Positions 15,101-25,883 of a stretch of DNA of 64,000 bases are shown here, piece by piece; the first letter of the stretch is position 1; every line of letters starts with the position of its first letter. This stretch comes from Cardiocondyla obscurior (taxonomy: Eukaryota; Arthropoda; Insecta; Hymenoptera; Formicidae). The notes beneath the pieces were generated by a model. The model was not told the DNA's origin, did not search any database, and was given only the letters and a program-made list of their open reading frames with translations. A program made the position numbers and the translations under genes. Where the stretch lies: assembly GCF_019399895.1 (NCBI RefSeq), contig NC_091874.1, positions 2,482,501-2,546,500 of the forward strand, in the 5' to 3' direction.

Positions 15101-17804
15101 ATAATATTAAATTCCCATGCGATAAATAACCGTTTTATGAATAAATAAATCAGCATAGATTAATAAAAAGTTGTTCGATTGTGCCACTTAAGAAAATTAT
15201 GCTAATGTCTCATATAATAATTCACATCCGTGTAGCGTGATGCTGTTCATCTTCGCTCTGCCAGTGATGCAAGTGATCCTCTTCTGCCTGGCAATCGGCA
15301 GAGATCCCACGGGACTGAAGCTGGCCATAGTGAACCACGAAATGTCCTATGAGAACATGTCCTGTCCTGTCTCGACGAACTGTAGCTTTTCGTACCTCAG
15401 CTGCCGGTACCTCAACTTCTTGGATAACGAAACAATGATAAAGGTCTTAATTGCCGCATAATGTACACGATAATTACTAATTTAATTACTAAATTAATTT
15501 TTATTTTATCATTAAAGTAATCGTTAAAAAGTTTCTATATGAAGTACACGATATTACGTGTAATAAAATATACCAGAAGTGTTAAAAAGTGATCAATGTG
15601 ATTTTAAATGGGTAGGAAAATCAATTTTAAGTAAATATAAACACGACTTTCTATTGCAGACGTACTATCCGGATCCGGAATCGGCAATGGAGGCTGTACG
15701 CAGAGGTAGCGCTTGGGGTACACTGTATTTCACGGAGAACTTTACGGACGCCCTTGTAGCGAGAATGGCTCTGGGAAGAGATTCCGACGAAGAGACTCTC
15801 GACCAGAGCGAGATCAGAGTTTGGCTGGATATGTCTAGTAATTATCTACTCACTGAACAAATAGTTAATAGCTCTTGAGAAATCATTAAAGCGTCAATCT
15901 AAATTGCATCGTTTTAATTTATCTTAAACGTATTACTCGCACTTTTTCGTAGAATATTTAATCTTGCAAAATTTTATTTCTTTTCCGCACGAGTGATTTT
16001 ACGAAAGCATTTACTATTCGACGCACAAGTGTAATTTACAAGTTGAATTCTGTAGTTTTTGTATCCTCCGAACATGCACCGTAAAATCTCGCGACTTTAG
16101 ATCAACAGGTGGGCCTAATGCTGGCAAGAAATCTTCAGTATTCGTACCGGGACTTCGCAAAGGATCTTTTATCGGCCTGTCAACAGAACACAAAACTGGC
16201 TGACGTGCCGATTCAATTCAAGGAGCCCATTTATGGCACCAACGAACCAAGTTTCACAGACTTCGTGGCGCCGGGTGTGATTCTTACGTAAGTCCATGAG
16301 TACTTAATTTATTTCGAAAACTTTATACATTAATTATTACTATCTATTTAATCCAATTTTCGATTTAATTTTATTATCTTTCTCGCTCACACTTCCTTTA
16401 TTTAAAAAGGAGATGTAGATATTTTATTGTTGCATGATTGTTGCCGCTTTTCTGCGATGTCGATTTGTTCTCTCGTTTGGCAAAGCGCGTGCGCTTTAAT
16501 ATTTAATAATTAAAAAAAAAAAGGATTTTGACGTAAGAGAGCAGCTTTACAAAATTTGTTTTCGTTAACAGCATCGTCTTCTTCCTGGCGGTCGCGCTGA
16601 CGTCATCAGCATTGATCATCGAGAGAATGGAAGGCTTACTGGACCGCAGCTGGGTAGCCGGCGTGTCACCAGGTGAAATTTTATTCTCGCACGTGGTGAC
16701 GCAATTCGTAGTGATGTGCGGTCAGACGGCCCTCGTGTTAATTTTTATGATCCTGGTGTTCGGCGTCGAGTGCAAAGGCGATATCGGCTGGGTCATTATA
16801 CTGACGATCCTGCAAGGGCTGTGCGGCATGTGCTTCGGTAAGAACAGAGATCAAAGGGTTACGGCCTTTCGCTCATTGTGATGTGTCTGTTAAAAATTAT
16901 ACTTGCGGTTTAATGACAATTTGCAATTTTCATAAATGGAAATTGTTTTTTTCCGCAGGGTTTGTGATCTCGGCGATTTGCGAACTCGAAAGGAATGCCA
17001 TTCAGCTTGCCTTAGGCAGCTTCTACCCTACGCTTCTTCTCAGCGGTGTGTATAAAATTACAATATTTAATTAAAAAGAAAAAAATTGTTTGGAATATCT
17101 AGAAATTGTCATTATACATATAATTTGCGCGAGAATTGAAACGGACCTGCCTCGAGTCGTGCACTCGCTTTTATCGATTATATTTAATTAACGTTTTTAA
17201 TATCGCATTATTTTAAAATCAGTTCCGTCGGTATCCAATAAGTTTAATCGAGGCCGTCGTTTAAGCGGCTGCTGGGATTTAAATATCATACGTAGAAATT
17301 CTTACTAAAAGTGAAAGTCGGCCAATACTCATGCGCGCCGTATTCTAATCGAATTGCTGCGCAAATTGTACATTAGACCGACTCTGTAGTACGTGGTCTG
17401 AAACGTAAATTAATAAGATCCGAAATAAAATCTAATTTTCTTTTAATGACTTTTGAGGAATTAATGAGTCTTTATTCGCAGTTCTCATACTTTTAGAGTT
17501 CTTCTTTGAATTTTCTTGAATTAAAATTTTTTTAAAGACGTTATCAATTTACGTTTGCCTCATGTTCATTTAATCTTTCCATTTCTCAGGTGTAATATGG
17601 CCTGTGGAGGGCATGCCAACGTTCCTGCGTTACATCTCGCAGGGCCTGCCGCTGACGATGGCGACGACCGCTTTGCGTTCCATGTTGACCCGCGGCTGGA
17701 GCATCACTGAGCCGAATGTCTACAACGGCTACATCTCGACCATTATCTGGATCGTCGTGTTCCTCACGATAAGTTTGCTGGTGCTAAAGTTCAAGCGCGG
17801 ATAA
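3179..17804 (+). CDS. ABC transporter, ABCH-type half transporter (ABCG20/23-like)
   Basis: Coding exons: 3179-3390, 6372-6686, 7148-7255, 12815-12908, 13563-13730, 14145-14279, 14848-14999, 15236-15443, 15660-15837, 16101-16287, 16572-16837, 16959-17045 and 17590-17804. They join in phase into 774 residues. Walker A is GASGCGKTT (about 76-84), the signature LSGGQQ (175-180), Walker B LLILDEP with D199/E200, and the switch histidine lies in TTHYIEEA (H233). The membrane domain has a first helix near 396-415, a long cysteine-containing extracellular segment to about 585, then five helices, the last ending in a basic KFKRG tail. NBD-first order and the [15 protein letters not shown] segment fit the arthropod ABCH subfamily, whose Drosophila member snustorr helps deliver lipid to the cuticle barrier (established knowledge). 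The substrate here is inferred, not shown. Half transporters of this kind work as dimers. The ATG at 3179 opens the frame; the Met two codons on is an alternative start. Confidence 0.9.
5388..5412. repeat. Tandem GTGAC pentamer repeat
   Basis: Four head-to-tail copies of the pentamer cgtga lie inside intron 1 of the ABC transporter gene. They produce overlapping TGACGTG cores, which resemble binding sites of bZIP and E-box factors. The simplest reading is a short microsatellite. Confidence 0.6.
5477..5721. mobile_element. Foldback/MITE-like element, copy 1
   Basis: The two halves are imperfect reverse complements along nearly the whole element. The left arm starts near atgtaaaattacaccg and the right arm ends with the complement of atgtaaagttacaccg. 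The pairing continues through the arms to a central hairpin of matching atcatgtaattttata and caaaattacatgaaat blocks. There is no coding capacity, as in MITEs, which depend on transposases encoded elsewhere. A diverged relative sits at about 44016-44215. I could not fix a target-site duplication; the flanking taataa/ttatta sequences are too AT-rich to judge. Confidence 0.65.
9881..9985. repeat. Dispersed repeat family with terminal hairpin, copy 1
   Basis: This stretch shares ordered blocks with 16407-16495 and 41528-41631: a gttgccgctttt block, then gatg/gat spacing, then ctctcgcttggc. With the 41.5-kb copy it also shares a downstream gagtaaatgtcag-like block. The ctctcgcttggcaca segment can pair with tgtgccgcaagag just after it. 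Probably an old mobile element; no coding capacity. Confidence 0.45.
10637..12331 (-). ncRNA. Candidate nested antisense transcript with duplicated exons
   Basis: A chain of good splice sites lies on the minus strand inside ABC transporter intron 3. Candidate exons in transcription order: an exon ending at 12075 (donor GTAAGTA), 11787-11581 (acceptor after tttctctgtgcag, donor GTAAGC), 11349-11199 (acceptor after a long pyrimidine tract ending ttcag, donor GTAAGT), 11092-10841 (acceptor gtttccag, donor GTAAGT) and 10734-10637 (acceptor gtttccag, donor GTACGT). The 252-base exon is open for all 84 codons, with a segment [20 protein letters not shown], and the 151-base exon carries a close copy of that segment. 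However, 11581-11787 has stops in all three frames, so it would be untranslated or the RNA is non-coding. I recognise no protein family. The case rests on splice signals and duplication only. Confidence 0.35.
10652..11348. repeat. Direct tandem duplication of about 340 bp
   Basis: Copy 1 (about 10652-10990) and copy 2 (about 11010-11348) align almost without gaps at an offset of 358 bases with few substitutions. Both carry, on the minus strand, the same acceptor (gtttccag or its 3' counterpart) and a GTAAGT donor after tttgcc, so the duplication seems to have copied a whole exon-intron module. Confidence 0.8.
12046..12640. repeat. Direct tandem duplication of about 290-300 bp
   Basis: Copy 1 (about 12046-12331) and copy 2 (about 12341-12640) share long near-identical blocks, for example the region around cgaatgacgagagcttcg and the one around gcatccgaccgtg, with small indels. 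On the minus strand copy 1 keeps a GTAAGTACG donor that copy 2 has altered. The pair lies upstream, in minus-strand sense, of the first duplication, so it may represent alternative first exons of the nested transcript. Confidence 0.75.
16407..16495. repeat. Dispersed repeat family, copy 2
   Basis: This lies in the intron between coding exons 10 and 11 of the ABC transporter gene. It shares the gttgccgcttttc block and the ctctcgtttggca block, in the same order and spacing, with copies at 9881-9985 and 41528-41631. The downstream half of the hairpin is lost. Confidence 0.4.
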
Positions 17805-20516
17805 GACCGACCCGCAACCGTTCCCAAACCCCGCGTCCAGACTGTGTACTCGACGTGCAGTGAATTCGCGTTCCGTGCCGGACAGACGAGAAGACTCCTA
17901 AATGGGGAGGGATTGGATGTTCCCCGAAGAAGAAGCGAACGATCGGGCGCGACTCGGGACTCGCGTTTCCCGAGGCAATCCTTCGGGGACAATCTTTTCC
18001 CTTCGCCAGCTGCAGCTGGGGTCGATATTAACGGAGCGTTAGTTAGAAACCGTATAGAATTAGTAGAGACTGCAGTAGCAGTTAGACGTCGGTGGTCAGT
18101 GGGAATGGAATATCACCAGAGGGCACCTGCACTTCCTCCTCGAGCCGCGTCCTCCGCGAAGAAGCTCTGCAACTCGAGAAGGATTATCGTTCACGCGAAG
18201 AGGGAAAAAAAACTGACTGCCAGCCGTTGATCGATGTCCGACGGCGAATGAAATATTCTTAGATTGGTGCAGCGGCTTTGAGTCCGAGTGTCAACGATCT
18301 TGCAGTATCCTCCACGGCGAACGAACCTCTGATACATGTGATGCTCCCGCGTACGCTTGACGTGCTTGTAAAGCTCACGTATCGCGTGTGTGTGTGTGTG
18401 TTCTGTGTTGTACATGTGTGTACACGTGCGTGCGTGCCTGTGCGTGCGTATGTGTGTGTAAGTGTATGTGTGTATGTATGTGAGAACTTTGAGTAAATGC
18501 ATGATAATGATGATGATGTTGCGCGCGAGACTGCCGCGTTTTCTTTCGCGTTTCCATTTACAGAGACCACATTTTTATCCAGCATCTGTAGAAATTAGTT
18601 GCCCAGAGTTCTTCTCAAGGTTCGATCTTTTCTCAGATCGAGAGGACCAGCGTTTCTCGCGGACGCGGCGTCCCGAACGTCTCAAAAGCGCGATTATTAA
18701 TTTATCTTCGCGGTAATAGCATAATTTGTTAATATAAACAGAGGTGAGAGTTGGTTTACTTTTTATGTATAAAGTATTTTATAAAAACGTGCCGCAAAGC
18801 GTTTCAACGTCACTACTCGCGATCGAACAAACGAACTCCGTCCCGCTCGTGCCTGACTCTTCTGTTTTTTTTTTGTTTTTTTTATCCCCCAAGAACCGTT
18901 CAAGTAATTCGTCAGGAACGAGAATTACCTTCGATCAGCCGCGTGAACCTTCGTCCCGAAATCCCGACGTTCGCGCCTTAATTAAGCACACCGTAATTAA
19001 GTACGTAGCCTTCACTGGCGATCACGGATCCGGTGTGGTAAAGGGGATCTGGACCATCGTCCCAGGATTAAAATGGGGGATCGTAGCTAGTAAGTCGTAA
19101 GTGAATAAGTAATAACTGGTTAATCATAGCGCGACTCTACTTGCCCATGACTTTAGGTGCGTATGTTTGTTATTTAACTCGCGGCGATGTCGAGCGCTGA
19201 AAGGAACAATAGTCGGCAGTACCGCGGCGTTGAAAAGTTGCAACACTTTTTATTTTATTAGTATTTAATACACCCTTTTCGACGCGTATACATATATGTA
19301 CTTATACGTATGTATATAGAACGATTTGTGCGAAATGAGAATGCGACGCCGCGCCGAAAATCCTTATCGTTAATTTATGAAGACGTCAGCTCGTGAACTA
19401 TGATAACACTTATTGTGAAGGAAAAATTAGCTCGCCACGCGTGACGGATAATTTTTTTCATTTTAGTGGCGTATAAATATAAATAATGTAACCACCTCAA
19501 AGAAAAAAAAAAAAAGATACGGATTTATATACGTGTATATTGTGTAAGAAATGCTTGACGATACTGTCGGGTAATCGATGTAATTAATGAATTGTAACAT
19601 TGTGATCGTCTGCGAGGCGCAATTTTTGTGCGCTATTTGTGGCGCGGTATCGTCATTGGGAAACTGCACGTGTGTTATCGGACACTTGTCGTTAATGAAA
19701 CAGACAAGATGTCAACGAGAACAAAATGTGCAACACAAAAAGAAACTCGAAACTAGCAAAAATGTATATTGTATTTTACTTATATATAAAAAGGGATATA
19801 AAACTCATGCGTATGCATGTATTTTTTATAAAAACCCAATGACGTCGCAATGATACATGATTTTCTTCGCTCACTCAGCATAGCTTTGTACACCGGCCGC
19901 GATTTACGTTTGTTTCTGAAATTATTTTATTATTTATATTGTTTTTCATAATCGATTTTCTTGATTTTTATATGTCTTCCTTTTGCTCGTCATCTTTTTC
20001 TACGCAAAGCTCAGAATTTACGTTTAGAAGTCGCGAAAATGTGTACAGCAAGTAATTAATAAGATTGGCGCTACATTCTTTGAAATTTCTGTAATCTTAT
20101 TATCATGTCCGCGCGATAAATTGTTAAATAATAGATTCATGTGACAGATAGTGAATTCAATGATACAATAGATAAGCAATTTGCTGTAGCAAATCTATAA
20201 ATAGTCACTGCGCGTTCATTAAAAAACGTAATAAACACTCAATAGAAAAGTTCTAATTATACACCTTTTATGTTATTAGTATCATAAATAAAATACATAT
20301 AAATATAAAAATAATTTTTGCACAGGATAAATTAGCTGTATTATTTTCCTAGCTGTTATAATTATACGTTGATAATACGCATAAATTAAAATGCAGGAAA
20401 ATAATAAATAAATAATTAAACAGATCAACATCTATAAAAAGAATATGTGACAATTAAAGTGATTAATTTTTTGCTAGAGGTTTTTATGCATGCATCCATT
20501 CTTATTGACGAATCTA
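17805..20516. other. 3' flank of the ABC transporter gene and intergenic space
   Basis: The transporter's 3' untranslated region must begin here. No strong poly(A) signal stands out close to the stop codon. The stretch contains the TG microsatellite and a mix of GC-rich then AT-rich sequence. The right end, before 20517, should hold the 3' untranslated region of the first CRAL-TRIO gene on the minus strand. No further exon recognised. Confidence 0.5.
18386..18482. repeat. TG-rich microsatellite
   Basis: The stretch is an interrupted (TG)n with gtgcgtgcg and gtatgtatg variants, running about 100 bases, probably within or just beyond the 3' untranslated region of the ABC transporter gene. The many TH-rich frames on the other strand are an artefact of the repeat. 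Confidence 0.85.
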
Positions 20517-22362
20517 CTACTTTAAAGAGTCTTTGTCGTTTTCTTCGTCCAAAAGCCAGTCACGGTTTTCATTGATTATTTTCTTCCAATACTCTGCAAA
20601 AATTAAGTACTTGCATTGTATAAGCGTTAAATACCATTTAATTATAATCGTATAGACGTTTTAATATCTCGTGATTACCTGTTAATTCACGAAGAGTCTC
20701 GCCAGTGCCACCGAGCTCGACGGGCAGAATATCGGTTGGAATGTCCTTAAAGCAATTTTGTATCGTTCTGTGCGTGTAGACGTGCACCCTGTTCTTCATT
20801 TTCTCCGTCATGAAAGACCGGAAAATTCGTAAGACAACGTCTACATAATCAGGCGCGTTGATTATATTAATCGAGTGGATCCTGATGGGGTAGCAGTTCT
20901 GCCACGTTTGGACCAGATTCATTATCAAGTGAGGTCTTAGTTGTATAGCGTGACGCATCGTCGGGTTCGACACGTCTAAAAACACCGAGCAACCATATAT
21001 CGACGTTGCGATATAATTCTTCGTTGCCATTTCCGTTAACATCACTCCGATCTGAAAAAATTAGTTACTGAGGAACAACAATTGAGAATGTAAAATATAA
21101 ATATGCATATATATTTTTTTAAATATCTTTTTACCTTAAAAATATCAGATATTTTGTGTCTTCTAGGATCGTGCCGAGTACCGTGTACTATAATGACCAG
21201 TCTCCCTTGACTGTCCGGTTTCCGCAAAGGTAGAAAGATTCTAAATAAAGTAGGGACTCATTAGTTAAGAGACATAAAAGTATTTTTACAAAAGTAATCT
21301 TATTAATATTTAGAAATAACGATGTTTACCCCAAGTCAAGTAATTCCCGCAGTTCCGGTTGATGTGGATCCTTGTTCATGTACCACTCTGACAAGTGGGA
21401 CCGCTGGTTGTAATAGTTTTGCATCCTGGTTTTAGTTTTCTCAAGATTGAACTTGCAGACTCTCAGAAACCGCAAGATAAGAAACTCATCTATAGGATTT
21501 TTTTTAATACAAAGCTATTTAAAGCAACGATAATTGTTAAGTCTTATCAAAGAATGTAAAGCAGCATAGTTTTAGAATTTTGCTAATTCTTTTAATAGAA
21601 AATATCAAAGGCCGGTTTTATTACGCAGTATTCCGAGAAGCCTAAAAAAATTTTATTCAACTGTGAATCGCATTGCGAAATTAAGTTCTATCTGACGGGC
21701 ATAATTACGATTGTAATTACGTGATCTCTGCTCATTATAGGACAATTTTATTCAATTTTTTTTTGTTTGCGGAACTGGCACAATACCTTGACATATTGCT
21801 ATTTGATCTTTCGACTCTAACTTAAGTTTCAAAACATATAACTCTAATACCTTCTGCAGCAATTTTTTCTGTAACTTATCTTATTATTTATGCCACACTT
21901 ATATTTTATAATAGTATATTAAAAAAAATTTTTTGCCGCGTTACGCACTTTTTAAAAATAATTTTGTCATTGTTCCGAAGTAAAGGAACGCAAGGTTCCA
22001 CCGACCGGTAATTTTAACACGTCTAAGGGCAGATTGTTCCAACTTTCCAATGTAAATTGATCTATCAAATAATGATATTTCTATCTTCATCTTTCATTAT
22101 AAATAAATAAAGACAAACACGTGTATACCTGATAAGTAAATTTACTCAAAAGTTAAAACAACCTGCCATAAATAAAATTCATGTATTTTTTTTTACCGAT
22201 TCGCGGGATCAGGTCGCCGTTTTCGTCAACCCAGCGTCTGATCTCGGCGACGGCGTTCTCTCTGGTCTCGTCGGTCTCGTTCAAGTGTGCCGCTGCGTAA
22301 GTCTGATCCTCACTGGACAGCTGTTGCTGAACATTATGCACGTCACTTTGAGTGCTTGCCAT
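20517..22362 (-). CDS. CRAL-TRIO (Sec14-like) lipid-transfer protein, copy A
   Basis: Five coding exons in transcription order: 22362-22197, 21489-21330, 21240-21135, 21051-20679 and 20593-20517, giving 293 residues. Exon 1 encodes the helical CRAL-TRIO N-terminal part, with LNETDETRENAVAEIRRW, and exon 2 continues it with EFLILRFLRVCKF. Exons 3-4 form the lipid-binding fold with GRLVIIVHG and the conserved ILPVELGGTG motif near residue 260. Proteins of this family carry hydrophobic ligands such as alpha-tocopherol, retinoids or phosphoinositides between membranes (family knowledge); the ligand here cannot be told. The ATG at 22362 is the only Met before the conserved exon-1 core. Exon phases and lengths match copies C, D and E, so the model is mutually supported. 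It is the outermost downstream copy of the array. Confidence 0.88.
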
Positions 22363-23189
22363 TATAATCGTTGATGAATGGAAAGGCTGATTTAGTGAGC
22401 TTCAGTCACTGAACTCCAGTCGTCAATGGTCCAGTAATATAATCTCGTCGATCGCGAAGGCCGACCGTGGCTCTCGACGCGCGAGACTACAATGAACTGG
22501 ATCGACAATGAGATGCAGCAAATGCTCTAGAATATAAATGCTCTTTGGAATCATTTTTGCAACAAAGGAATATTCAGTGGGTACGCACGCGCGTCATTCG
22601 CGCGAACGGCGTCGTATCTGATGTGATAAAGTTAATCGACACTCACGATATACGCACCGATTCGTTACCTGGCCTGATGAGAAAAAAAATCCCACGCAGC
22701 CGTCAAATGCATAATGCATTTGAAACAAGTCACCTCTGTGATGTCGAACGGCGTCGCGTCTTTATCGGGCACCAACATGGCGGGCGAGTCTGAGCTGATC
22801 TCACTGATGTGTGATAATAACTTAATAAGCCGAGAGCACTTTCAGACACTGCAGTGATGTGATGTGATTAACGATTGATAATATTGATAACGCACTGCGT
22901 GATTTACACATATTGTATAATATTTGTTTTCTTTTTAATATAATTTAGCAGCAACTGAAATAATTTAATATAATAAATTTAAACTCATTAAAAAATTTAT
23001 TAATAAATAAATATAAATATAAAAGTAATAAAATCAAGCATATGAACAAAACCACAGCGCAATCAAAATTAAATTAATTAAATTAAATAGAAAACAAAAA
23101 TAATTTTTTATCCTTAAAAAAAAAATTAAAATTAATATAAAATATCAATTATTTATCTAATTGTAAGTTTTAATATTTATAATTATATA
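22363..23189. other. Promoter side of copy A and AT-rich spacer
   Basis: Positions 22363-22870 are mixed-composition DNA just upstream of the copy A start and should contain its promoter. From about 22880 to 23190 the sequence is extremely AT-rich; it occupies the place where the missing 3' half of pseudogene B should be. No exon is recognised. Confidence 0.5.
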
Positions 23190-24218
23190 TGTAACGTTGA
23201 ATTAAAAATTACTACGTACCCATGTATAAATGCTGCGAAATAATACTTCACTCCTAATTCTATCATTAGCAATCCTAAAAAGAAATTAATGAAACGATTT
23301 AAAAATTCGACGACGTTCTATGTAAATTATTTCTAAATTTACCTTCACCATGTTCGATAATGCTGTTCTCAAATCATACACACCAAAGCGTATGTTCATA
23401 ACAAGTCTTCCACGTTTATCTGGTTTTAGCTGCATCAAACACATTCTAAAAAAAATATTTTATATGTCTTAAAAAAAATTCAGAACGTAAAAATAAATCG
23501 AAGTAAGATGAAACATTTCACGATCTGTATTAATATATATGTATATTATCTAAGTTAAATTAATTAATGTAGAATTATAAACCAAACCGTTAAAGATAAT
23601 GTTCGTTACCCTAAATTAATCAGCTCCTGCAACTCTGGCAGGAATGGATCCTTATTCAAAAACCATTGTGGCAGCTTAGATCGTTGTTTATAACGGCTTC
23701 GCATTCTATTTTTAGTTTTCTCAATATCGAACTTGTAGACTCTCAAGAAACGCAAAATAAAAAAGTCATCTGTGCACAAATCAAAGATTTGCTTCAAATA
23801 AATAGTTATACATATATATAATTAAAACAATAATTGAAATTACCATAATTGAATGACGTAAGTTAAAAAAATACATGTGTCTACAATTTTAGAACAAATT
23901 TTAAATGAATTATTCTCTTCTCTGCCAGATAATATTAACGAATTTATTTCATCGTGTTATTCCAAAGTTTCTTATTTATAAATAGAAGATTAATTAATTT
24001 AAATTAAATTTCCTATCGCGTGCAATCAACGTGATAATACCAATTCGCGCGTCCAAGTCGTTCTGCTCTAACCAGCATCGAATCGTCTCAATGCAGTTTC
24101 TTTTCGCCTCGCCGGTCTCGTTTAATCATTTCGCTGCGTATCTCTTATCTTCGTCAGATAATTCTTGCAGCCAAATGTGGTCCAGCTCACAGTCGCTGCG
24201 TGTACGCGCGTTCGCCAT
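23190..24218 (-). pseudogene. CRAL-TRIO pseudogene, copy B (nonsense and 3' truncation)
   Basis: Exons homologous to the intact copies are visible: exon 1 at 24218-24041, exon 2 at 23769-23610, exon 3 at 23445-23343, and only the first 60-80 bases of exon 4 from 23274 downward. In exon 1 the tryptophan codon of the conserved AEWLNETDE block has become TGA (24128-24126), cutting the frame after about 30 residues. Exon 4 fades out after a block like ELGVKYYFAAFIHG, and neither the rest of exon 4 nor exon 5 can be found before copy A. Splice sites and frames of exons 2 and 3 are still intact, so inactivation is recent. Exon 2 is nearly identical to that of copy D, while exon 1 and the flanks resemble copy C. 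Confidence 0.85.
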
Positions 24219-24309
24219 CGTAGCACCATAAGAAACTGCTTCCACTACAGTTCTACTTCGCGAAAACTTGCCTTTGCAGTTTGCAGATGTGTACATACTA
24301 AAACGAACT

Positions 24310-24735
24310 GACACGCATTGCCATTCTGCTGTACCCACTCAACCCAGTGCTTTATCTCCGTGTCGGCGTGATCTCTAGTTTTGTCGGTCAAGCCGGTCTC
24401 AACTGGTCTCAATTAAATGTGTGAGTATGTATGTACACTGAAAGGCAGTTATGGCATTTGTGCGGCGATGGCGGTAGGCGTACGTGACTTCCCCCTCTCT
24501 CGGCCGCCGAGTGCGTGGGGGTGTAGGTGTAGTAGGCCGCGTTCCCCTTCAGTCCTCATTCCTCTGTGACCGATGCTTCGCGACATGTGTACGCCCGCGC
24601 TTCGTGTGAGATTCGACGCACACCACGCCAAGATCACGTACGCTGGTCGCCGTCGTTGCACCACGAACGCCATTCCTGACGGTGAGTGTACATCCATACA
24701 TACGTAAACCTGGTCTTCACTAGTGAGCTGTTCCA
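24310..24735 (-). pseudogene. Relic first exon of a CRAL-TRIO gene, interrupted by an insertion
   Basis: Read on the minus strand, 24735-24700 encodes EQLTSEDQVYV, matching QQLSSEDQTYA of copy A. Positions 24420-24310 encode a decayed match to the rest of exon 1, with TDKTRDHADTEIKHWVEW against NETDETRENAVAEIRRW, now in shifted frames with stops. The two parts are separated by about 280 bases (24421-24698) of GC-richer DNA whose ends carry similar inverted gtatgtat/gtacact blocks. No exons 2-5 follow; copy B begins about 90 bases downstream. Confidence 0.6.
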
Positions 24736-25276
24736 ATCACTGAATCCTAGAACGTTATTGTGTAAAGTGCACCCACGACTCTTGGCGCGCGCGAAATCAC
24801 AATAAAGACGATTAGCAGACAATGCTGTGCACAAGCCCCGCGCTCTTTGGAATTCGAACACCCTGGCGAATTATTTTTGCGACAAAAAACAAGTGATTGT
24901 ATTACTTCCAGCAGTTTCAGCTTGCTTTGAAACGCAAGCAAAAAAAGAAAGTTATTTTTAGTTCCGAAAAAACCCACTACGAACCGTTACCGGTCAATCG
25001 TGGCACCGCTGGCACCGGGAGCTGTTGACATTTTGTGATGTTTTGAGGTTATGAATGATTATATTAACATAGTGTAGATTATGGATAATTAAAAAAATTA
25101 ATTTGAGTGCGTGAGGAAAATAAATTTTAAACTATTAGGTAAATTAATATCAAAATGTTATGTTTTATATTTCTGTCAACTAATATATATAAATATATTT
25201 TTACCGAGTTATTAAATCTAAATTATCCAGAGGTGTGTTTAATATTAATTTTTTTTTCTTTTTTTCTGTGAATTAG

Positions 25277-25443
25277 ATGTTAGACTGCACGTCCATCGCT
25301 GTAACCTGTACATTAAATAAAAGAGAAAAATGATTTGCAATGGGCTGCAATATACGAAGAAGAGAGAATAGTTATTGGGATCTTTGGACTCCTGGTGTTG
25401 CTGAGATTATTTATATTCACGTTTATCCTGTACGTTTGTTGAG
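25277..25443 (+). other. Candidate plus-strand exon between CRAL-TRIO copies
   Basis: The segment follows a long pyrimidine tract ending in tgtgaattag and is followed by a consensus GTAAGT donor. From an ATG at 25340 it is open to the donor for 34 codons plus 2 bases, with WDLWTPGVAEIIYIHVYP inside. I do not recognise the protein. No downstream exon could be assigned, and an earlier ATG at exon start gives only an 18-residue frame. It could be a coding exon of an unknown gene, a non-coding RNA exon, or the remnant of an element copied with the array. Confidence 0.3.
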
Positions 25444-25883
25444 GTAAGTTATTGACAATTTGTAAAATATTTAATGTAAAGGTAGAAATTAAACTTTGTA
25501 GATTTTGGACTTATTTAAAGTAAATGCATTTAAAATAGAAATATACTGACGTACTTGAGTACCACATTGATTCTGATTAAACTTAAGTTGAAAAAGGTAA
25601 ATAAAATATTACTTTTGAATAGAAAATGGTTGAGATGAAACGAAAATAACTAATAACAATTATGATATTTAAAAAATTAAAGAGATTGATAAACATAAAA
25701 TATTATTGTCACATTGTAATACAAAGAAATTAATTATGTATATATTATATATATATATCTGCAAATTATATATATATCTACAAAAGATAATAAAAATATA
25801 ACCCATGTAACATAACGATTTAACATCGCATGCAAAAATAACCATTTGCTAATTAATCTTACACTATAAAAATAATCGTTTGG

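Noticed and set aside
18191..18585. Histidine/threonine-rich open frames on the minus strand
   Set aside because: They are translations of the TG microsatellite.
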